Shown here: in pieces, positions 56,777-64,000 of the stretch | Numbering within the stretch: position 1 is the stretch's first letter | Layout: the number at the start of each line of letters is the position of its first letter | NCBI GenBank assembly: GCA_003194525.1 | Contig: NBIV01000170.1 | Coordinates: 62,001-126,000 of the forward strand | From: Gracilariopsis chorda | Lineage: Eukaryota; Rhodophyta; Florideophyceae; Gracilariales; Gracilariaceae | Length of the DNA stretch: 64,000 nucleotides | Reading direction: 5' to 3' | The notes under the pieces: model-generated | What the model saw: only the letters and a program-made list of their open reading frames with translations | Told to the model about the DNA's origin: nothing | The model's database searches: none | Translations under genes and position numbers: made by a program

Positions 56777-57572
56777 CCGTATGTTTTATAAAGAATACGC
56801 AAAGGACATCTGATACTTCGAAACAATCTTCTTGCCATCCTCTTGCACTGCAATCATATTCCCGTAAGCTGCGTTTGAAGCCATTTACTCTAACCAAGGA
56901 TTTCGCTGACAACGAGCAAGCTGACCTCTTAGAATACATCAATAAACGCACATTTATTTCCCTCCAAACGACTAGCCAGTGGTAATCAAAAGATTTGTCC
57001 TACTGGCGCGAACCAGTCAAGCACGTGTAAGATCTGTCACTCTCGACAGCCTCAACTTCCATCAGCACCGTCGAACACATCTCATACGCGAATATCTCTC
57101 ACGGCCGACGAACAGGAAAATCCTTGCTGCATCCAATCAGGTGATAGTCTTGCAATTCCATGTACAGGGTTTCGATCTTCGGGCCGACGGAGCACAAAAT
57201 CTATTCCAAAAAAAAACAAGTAACATTGCCACGGTGCACATCAATGTGCTTCAAGTCAGCCTGTATTATGCACAATTGTTCTAATAATGTGCACAAAGGC
57301 GGCGGAATAGCATCCATACGGTCGCACAGAATGCATAGTTTTAGGTGGCAAACCTCTGTTTGGGACATATCGGCCATGGCTTTAGATGATAGTTGAAACG
57401 ACGAAGTAGAGTAAAGTAAATTGTAGTTGGTTGCTTGGAGAAACCTTTTCTGCAACTTTAGGGTACATTATAGCTTAAGTACACAATCTTCAGCACATTA
57501 GAAAATAGGTAAAATAGAAATGTATACTATTCAAACAACAAAATAAATAACGTACAGTACATTCTACGTATA
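56777..57572. other. Unassigned DNA before the 68-bp tandem array
   Basis: Short frames only. AT content rises towards the array and partial array-like sequence (CGTACAGTAC...CGTATA) begins near 57551. Confidence 0.3.
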
Positions 57573-57858
57573 CCCTTCTAACAAAAAAAGTTATAGTTTA
57601 CGTATTGCATACGTAATCTGCACAGTACGGCAAAATTTTACCCTCCTAAAAACAATATTTGTAATCTATGCATTGCATACGTAAACCGCGCAGTACTAAA
57701 AATGTGTACCCTTCTAACAAAAATATTTAGAGTTTACGTAGTGCATACGTAGGCTGCGCAGTACTGCAAACGTATACCGTTCTAACAAAAATAGTTTTAA
57801 TCTATGCATTGCATACGTAGGCCACACAGTACTACAAAAGTAGAACCCTCGAACAAGA
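57573..57858. repeat. 68-bp tandem repeat, four units and a partial fifth
   Basis: Units start at 57573, 57641, 57709 and 57777, and a fifth breaks off after about 57856. Each reads CCCTTCTAACAAAAA..., then TGCATTGCATACGTA, then GCGCAGTAC. Units differ at about one base in five and keep exactly the same length. Confidence 0.85.
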
Positions 57859-58469
57859 ACAGAAGTCAACTATACGTTGCATATGACGGTAAATCGTATT
57901 CAATATGTATTGACGTCTCAAATCAAGACTGAATAAGAGCGATGCATATGTACTTAGTGAAGTACTACGTGTGTAAACTATCAATGTACTGCTGGTTCCA
58001 GGAACATCTTGAGACAATGAAGGCAATATTTATACGTATACATCATGCAGCAAACCATTATACAACACCAATTCTCTACTTAAGGGGCAGAGACGGTACA
58101 TTTTCCATCGAAAGTTGATCACCAAATCTCTCAATCTCTCTCCGGTTCCCGCAGTCCGACATGAGATCTTCATCGCATCGACCGCCATCAAAAAGTGGTG
58201 GACGCCGGCCAGGAGCAGGCTGTCGTCCAAGAGAGAATATATAACCCATGTATCATCGGGACATAACCGATGAGCTTGCTCAGGTGGACCTGGGAGCTAG
58301 AACCGAGCTTCCTCAAAAAGTTAAGGAACCTCATAACACTGAAGAGATTTACTTGACCTCCTCTCTTTCATCCGGCATTCAACAAGAAAGAGATGGGATG
58401 TTTATTTAGTTCGCTGGGAGACATCGTGAAGTCATTCAATATGGAGCAGAATATGTCTCGGATGCAAAT
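57859..58469. other. Unassigned DNA upstream of Helitron 2
   Basis: No recognisable gene. The left end of Helitron 2 should lie here, but no TC-start could be fixed. Confidence 0.3.
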
Positions 58470-59989
58470 GCAGAAAATAATCGTCAAGGGCTCGCACGTC
58501 CGAGCTCTTCTTATCCGAAGTATTCACCAATCACTGACAAATTTCCAGCATTTTCTGGAACGTGCGGTGAAAATTGTGATCAAGCACCTCAATGTCCTCC
58601 GAATGATTCAGGGCGGGTGCTTCTTATTCGTATGTGCAAGTATTGTGGCGCCGTTCTGCTTGGTACGGAGAACGAAGGAACATGCTTTGGATATAAGAGC
58701 TCCAGGTTGCTTGGAGTTTCTCTTAGACGAGTGCATATCAAATGGCAACTTGGAGATTATATATCATTTACATTCTTTTTAAATGCTATCAACACAATTA
58801 AATGTGTTATTTTTAACCGTTGTCACGTTCATGGATATGAAGTACGCTCGGGGTAGAAGTCCATCATTTCTTTGACTTCAAGGCAATGTGTATCTTTCTG
58901 TTCCAGGCCAGGACGTACGCTCCACATACTTGTGGTCGGAAGGCCCTCCCGGTCTTAAATCACGGGTTTTTCTTCGTCTTTTACGAGAAGAATGATTTCT
59001 AACCCGAATATTCGACACTTGGTTCCAAATTTATACGATATTTATCAACCAACACCAGATATTGTCTGACAGAGATATACAATTTGTTCAGATTAGACAA
59101 AAGTCTTCGGAGGATATTAAACACCGACGATTCTACACTGGACATCTGTGCAGACGCTGTTCAGGAAAAAATAGTTGTCCGGAGTTACCAAGGTGCCCGA
59201 ATCAAGGTGCACTCCAATTCACAACCGTTACCAGATGACAGCCGAGGTAGATCTTGCAAGAAAAGCCTTCATCGCAGAGCCAAGTGGACTGTTCAGGCCG
59301 GAAGCCTCCGTTTCCCAGCTGGTAGGGGGAGGAGAATCGGATCACATGTTAACCGGACATCTTCGACGTTGAGTGGTCACGTACAAGCGTTTGAAGATTG
59401 ATTCAATGGACGCTGAGAAAGGAGCGTTTCCACTGTTCTACCCTTACGGTCAAATTCATGCCCAGTATGATACAGCGACATATATTTCATCAAGGGATGC
59501 GAACAACTGAGACGAAAGGAGCTTAACATGGGCAGAACACTCTAAGCGAAGACTGTACACCAATAACGTGCTGCTGAACTCTGATACTTTTCTTCAGCAA
59601 TGGTTGCGTCGTACTAGCACAAACATTGAAAACTTGAGACTTCGTTACTTGCAAACAGAGCAGATGATATTGGGTGAAGAACTGGATTTGCAGGCTGGAA
59701 CCATACCCAAACAGATGAAATTGGCCCCCCCGGTAAATTCTTTCTTCCAGGTAATCATAAAAACTCTCTAGCGTACTGGAGACAAAAACGATTGGATGTG
59801 CAAGCAGTGGTCGCTCGACTGGGCTCCCTGACGGTTTTCGTCACAATCACAATGAGCGTATGGCGGGAAGAGATGAAAAGGCTTAGTATGGACAACGAAA
59901 ACACCGGAGCATTTTCTCCACAGGGAGACAGAAGCCGTCCTTTTGGTAAGCCAGATCTTATTGCAAGAGTGTAGAACCAGTATGATAAT

Positions 59990-60616
59990 TGAATCATGAA
60001 TTATCTAAAGAATACTTCAGAACTGCTATTTGGCTTGAAATACATTGGAATTGCCGCCAAACTTGAGTTCCGGGAGAAAAAAAATCTACCTCATCACATT
60101 ACTGTTTGGTTAGAAGGGGGCGTAATTGAAGATCCTGAGATCATTGAAACTTTGATCAAAGCCGAAATGCCTCGGGGTGACCTGACTGAAGACCAGAAAC
60201 TCCGAAAATTGGTAAAGAAATTCAATATGCACAGACACTATCCATATTGCCGTGGTTGTATCTCTGGCCAGAGGTGCAGATTTGGGTATGATCGACAAGA
60301 AATTGTGGCTGAAACAACGATAAATTAGTACACAAACCGAGTGACCTACCGAAGAAGAAGGACCGAGGATTTGAAAGTGGTTCCCTACAATCCAGATCTC
60401 ACAATGAAGTACAAGGCTCACATCAATGTTGAAAGAACACAAGGTGGCAGCGCTGTAGCATACCTGATGAATTATGCTTTGAAAAGTGTCAAAGAACAGT
60501 ATTTGGTTGTATCAAGTCGAATGGAAAGCCAATCAAGTGCACAGAGCGGCATGCTTCAAAATGATATCAGGGCGTACATGAGAGCGAGAGTGTTGGGTGC
60601 AGTTGAAAGTGCATAA
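59990..60616 (+). pseudogene. Helitron 2 Rep catalytic region
   Basis: Rep motifs in order: the metal-binding motif as NLPHHITVWLEGGVIEDPE (usual form P-H-x-H), then MHRHYPYCRGC and RCRFGYDRQE, YRRRRTEDLKVVPYNP, MKYKAHINVE, and the catalytic tyrosine pair in AVAYLMNYALK. The Rep nuclease cuts and joins DNA through the tyrosines. One stop (TAG, 60327-60329) lies between the metal motif and the tyrosines. The frame ends at a TAA (60614-60616). Helitron 1 shows the same P-H-H form. Confidence 0.85.
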
Positions 60617-61539
60617 AACCTCTTTCAGTTCAGGCACGTTCGCATCAATCCAACTGTACAGGCAATTGACATACATCTTTGTGGAGAGCGACAGGTTTTG
60701 ATTCGAAACGTAAGACTGCCTACACGTCTGAAGTCTTCCCTGCTGGAAAGATAATTCAAACGACCCTCCGGGTACATGGCCTTGGACTACATGACATACT
60801 ACGGGACTGTACGTGTATGCGATAAGCTACCCCGCTATGTACCAGAGTCTGACTCTACTTGGGGTGGAGGAAGTCCAAGAAATTGCGTCGTGCAGCGATC
60901 CGAAAATGATCGAACAGTGAGTCGAATTAGATTTGCTTCTCCCGCAAATCCCGAACTTTTCGCTCTTCAAATATTGCTCATGAACTCTGCATTCAGCTCC
61001 TTTCATGATCTGAAACGTGTTGGGAACGAATCTTCCCCAGGTTATAGAGACGTGGCAGAGTCCAGTGGATTATATATCCCTGGTGACGAGTACGAAATGG
61101 CGTTTGATAAGGCATAAAGATACTATTCTACTCTTCCTGAGCTGCGTTACTTGGGCGTCACTTCCTTTCAACAAGGGTTAAATCCTAAAACTGTTATTGA
61201 AAAGCACGAACGAGCTCTAAATGCAGATATAACCAAGGGAAACACAGCACAAAGAAGAGTAGAACTACTTCGAAGAATCATTGAGATTTCGGACAGACCT
61301 GGTGGTCGGCTTATCAGAAATGATCCCTTCTATCATCATGTTGTATCAAAACTTCATCTCAGAGAGAGCGAACTGCAATTAGCAGAGAAACGAGCTGAAG
61401 TACGTCGCAGCTCTTCTTAGATGTCCAGGCGAAGGTAAAACGAGCGATATGATGACCTGAAAGAAGGCCAGAGGCTCGTTTTTGACAAATTAATGAGAGA
61501 AATACAATACCGAGAGAGAATGAAAGAGTCTGAAAGGCT

Positions 61540-62900
61540 CAACAGACACAGAAGCGTTTTATTCTTACAAGGACGAGAGTGGACAGGGAAGACCTATCTA
61601 CAGATCTTCTATCTTTGATGAGAGATATTGTTGAGCACAAAGGCCTTTTGGTACAGATGACAGCCACGACAGGTATTGCTGCCGCACTATATGAAGGCGG
61701 AATAACTTTGCATAGTTTGCCTAAATTGGGATTTGATGACAACAAAGATTCGCAAAATAGAGAGCTTCGGACACTTTCCAAGTACGAAATATGATCACAG
61801 AGAACAGAAATAATACGGAAGACTGTTTCGCTGGTAATTGATGAAGCTTTAATGTGCTCGAAAATGCTCTTCAAGATTGTGAACACCGTACTTAAGGACT
61901 TAAGAAACTCTACGAAAGACTTTGGAGGTATGATCGTAGTTATGGCAGGCGACTATATGCACCTGGTTCCAGTAGTTACAGGAAAGATAAAAGTAGCCGA
62001 ACGGGATGGAAGAATTTGTGTTATTCCAGTGAGTCCCCTACGGGAGCACGTATGGTGCTCTTTGGAGCTTTGGGACAGAAGAGTCAAAGTTCTTCGCCTT
62101 ACAAAACAGGTTCGTCAACAAGATGATCCAGTTTTAGCGAAAGGTTTGCTCAGTCTTGGACTTGGTACATTTCCAGCAGATCCAAATCTTCCAGTCATGT
62201 CTTTTTCAGATGTACACGAAGCATACAAGTTGCTGGGGAAATGGTTTACAACACAAAAGAGAGAAGATGTAGAGATCAACCGATTGATTGTTGCACCAAC
62301 AAATAAATTAGTGGAGGAACATAACCAGAACGCATTGGAGTATTTAGCATTAAGGATGTTTGACTTAAGTCTGCAACGACGATCGTTCCCAATTAAGGGC
62401 CAACCAGTGAAAAGTTTCACACAAATACTATCATTGGACCTGAACTGACGGATAATTACGCTCTAACTGGAGTCTCGCACCATCATTTGAAACTGAAGTT
62501 GGGTTTGCATGTTCTGGTCATTCTAAATTTACTTCGTATGCACTTGGTGAATGGAAAGATGTTTATGGTTACCGGCAGTTATGCCAGAGTGATTCAACTT
62601 TTGGGAATTGATGAACATTGGGATATTCAACGAAGAGTTTTACTCCAACCCACTGACTTTGTCTTTGAATTTGCAGATTTGGAAATCAAACGGCCACAGT
62701 TCCCCATCAGATTGGTATTTGCAGCATCTGTGCATAAAGCACAAGAACAGACGCTGCAGAAAATGATAATTGACTTTTGAACAAACGTTTTTTCGCCGCG
62801 TCCGGTCTTTGTTGTACTTTCGCGTGTCAGGACATCTGATCATGTGTTACTACTTCATGATGAAGACGAAACGCCCCGAAATGTGGAAGATTTCCATTCA
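61540..62900 (+). pseudogene. Helitron 2 Pif1-type helicase region
   Basis: SF1 helicase motifs are readable: Walker A as QGREWTGKTYL, motif Ia TGIAAALYEGGITLHSL, Walker B/II VIDEALMCSKM, motif III VVMAGDYMHLVPV, motif IV-region LTKQVRQQDDP, motif V ASVHKAQEQTLQK, and motif VI LSRVRTSDHVLLL. The helicase unwinds the displaced strand in transposition. The Gly after G-R-E in Walker A is replaced by Trp, and several stops and frame changes interrupt the domain, so it should be inactive. Confidence 0.85.
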
Positions 62901-62970
62901 ATGCCGGTTCGCATCAAAAACCCTGTTCTAAAAGACGCTGTAGACTTTGTAGAGGGGCTCCATTAACTTG

Positions 62971-64000
62971 ACATAGTTCAATTTCTGCATAAACTAAAAT
63001 ATGTGCAGATATCTTATGCAAAATTTCAGCCGCAGTGCAAAGCATTGCCTGTGCCCGAAGGCCCCTTTTCCTCGTCTATTGTCTAACCAATGTTAAAATG
63101 TCTTTAAAATCCAGCAACGCCTCGATGCACAATGTACACAGTGTATAGGGCTTATTTTCCCTGCGGCGAACATTGGCATATTTTCATATTGTTTCCGTCC
63201 ATCGAAGAATCTAAAATATAAACAAAGACCCACAAAAATCGTGCAGACGAACAGGGCGGGTATTTTCTACAGTGAAGCTCTAGCTAGTGACGGGTGATGG
63301 TACCACTTTTAAGTGGGGTTGGGTTTTTTTTGACGTATTGTCGTTTCATCTTGGGTTCCAATACACCTTTTATTCTCTTCGAAAAATCTAAAGCCTCTAG
63401 AAAGGAAGATAGCCTCAGTAGAGCTAAAAGGCTACGACCTACAACATGTTTCGTAATGGGATTTTGTATTTGCCCCTTGAATTGTTCTGTAAAACAATGT
63501 CTCAAACAATTTATGTGACCTGGGTCTCTCTTCTACTCATTGCACATTCACTGCAGCTCAGTAGCTTCGTCAGGCGCGTGCAATGTCTTCCCACAATACA
63601 ATAGGTGTACTGCAAACCTGTGGCATAGGTAACTTGCGCTGGTATCTTCAACAACCAAGATACTGCAACTGCGCGAGTGGAGGACGGTAGTTGTAGCTGG
63701 TCGAAATGGGTGACAAGGGTCTCCTCGCTCGTCTAATGAGGCTCTGCTCAAAGGTGAGAAACTTCAGAACACCTGACATTTTCCTGCTCTCTCTTCCTCC
63801 CCGGCGAACAGCAGGGTAATCAGTAGATCTTAGTACAAATATCTGTTAGGCGGGTGGCTGTCGCACTTTGACCTAAACGCTTACTCACAGAATCATTGCT
63901 GCTCACCTAGTAGTTAATAAAATAAACTTTCTCCGTTACCAGAATCAGATCTTTGTAGGTTGCATCCTTGTTCGCGTTCAAAGTAATCCAATATATGGTC
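62971..64000. other. Unassigned DNA at the right end
   Basis: Open frames are short and lack motifs. The minus-strand 73-codon frame at 63284-63505 has no ATG at its start. Nothing else is recognisable. Confidence 0.3.

Larger units (their letters stand above)
58470..62970 (+). mobile_element. Helitron 2 with Rep and helicase
   Basis: Rolling-circle DNA transposon carrying a full-length but decayed Rep-helicase. The N-terminal cysteine motif is at about 58560-58700 (TCGENCDQAPQCPP, MCKYCGAVLLGTENEGTCF). The Helitron N domain follows at 58860-59400 and the Rep core at 59780-60620. The linker is at 60770-61120 and the SF1 (Pif1-type) helicase at 61540-62900. At least ten stops and frame changes separate these parts, so it is not autonomous. 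The 3' CTRR end with hairpin was not fixed; CTAGCTAGT at 63274-63282 is a weak candidate. Confidence 0.85.

Noticed and set aside
58393-58782. 129-residue frame starting MGCLFSS, like a myristoylated and palmitoylated membrane-anchored protein
   Set aside because: The adjacent frame over the same DNA codes the Helitron N-terminal cysteine motif (CGENCDQAPQCPP, CKYCGAVLL), so this frame is a shadow.
1-64000. CRISPR arrays, rRNA genes, bacterial operons
   Set aside because: No spaced identical repeats, no rRNA-like sequence and no ribosome-binding patterns were seen; all signs are eukaryotic.

Overview
The window looks like a repeat-rich stretch of a eukaryotic nuclear genome. Recognisable host genes are few, small and apparently intron-poor, and they sit between nested transposable elements. 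The element mix is Ty3/gypsy with chromodomain, several Ty1/copia, a tyrosine-recombinase retroelement and Helitrons. This would fit a red alga or another repeat-rich protist; that is inference, since no rRNA, organelle or conserved housekeeping gene is present to fix the taxon.

Layout. 1-5661: 3' part of a chromodomain Ty3/gypsy element with its 3' LTR and a long intact antisense ORF. It sits in an older gypsy relic (5662-about 7057, minus) that ends at a GCGCAC-rich microsatellite. About 7300-10880: Ty1/copia relic (plus). 10880-12300: a second copia 3' end in the opposite direction, with strong hairpins. 12.7-15.2 kb: two genes (called SCP1 and SCP2 here) of a small secreted cysteine-rich family. 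15.5-20.8 kb: YR-retroelement relic with tyrosine recombinase, Gag-like, RT and RNase H parts. 20.8-35.2 kb: mostly unique, host-like DNA with three more family members (SCP3, SCP4, SCP5). 35.25-40.19 kb: copia relic (minus) with both LTRs. About 40.37-42.5 kb: second copy of the 5.7-7.1 kb gypsy family, inverted relative to the first. 42.5-46.5 kb: unassigned DNA with a duplicated segment of about 250 bp. 46.7-50.1 kb: Helitron with repeat-encoded N-terminus, interrupted by a gypsy relic (50.1-53.9 kb, minus) that is itself split by a copia fragment (about 51.5-52.9 kb). 54.0 kb: tRNA-like sequence. 54.3-55.0 kb: C2H2 zinc-finger gene. 56.5 kb: copia Gag fragment. 57.57-57.86 kb: 68-bp tandem repeat. 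58.5-62.97 kb: second Helitron with Rep and helicase. The end is unassigned.

The most interesting content is the SCP family. Five small proteins each carry an N-terminal signal peptide (four end in A-(Q/H)-S-R-A), a variable polar middle and a C-terminal eight-cysteine module of pattern CCx2Cx2Cx(10-16)Cx(6-7)CCx2C. SCP5 has fifteen collagen-like Gly-X-Y triplets spliced in before the module. I do not recognise the family. Its clustering, divergence and secreted design suggest a locally amplified extracellular peptide system, for example defence, adhesion, wall or signalling. No function is shown by the sequence.
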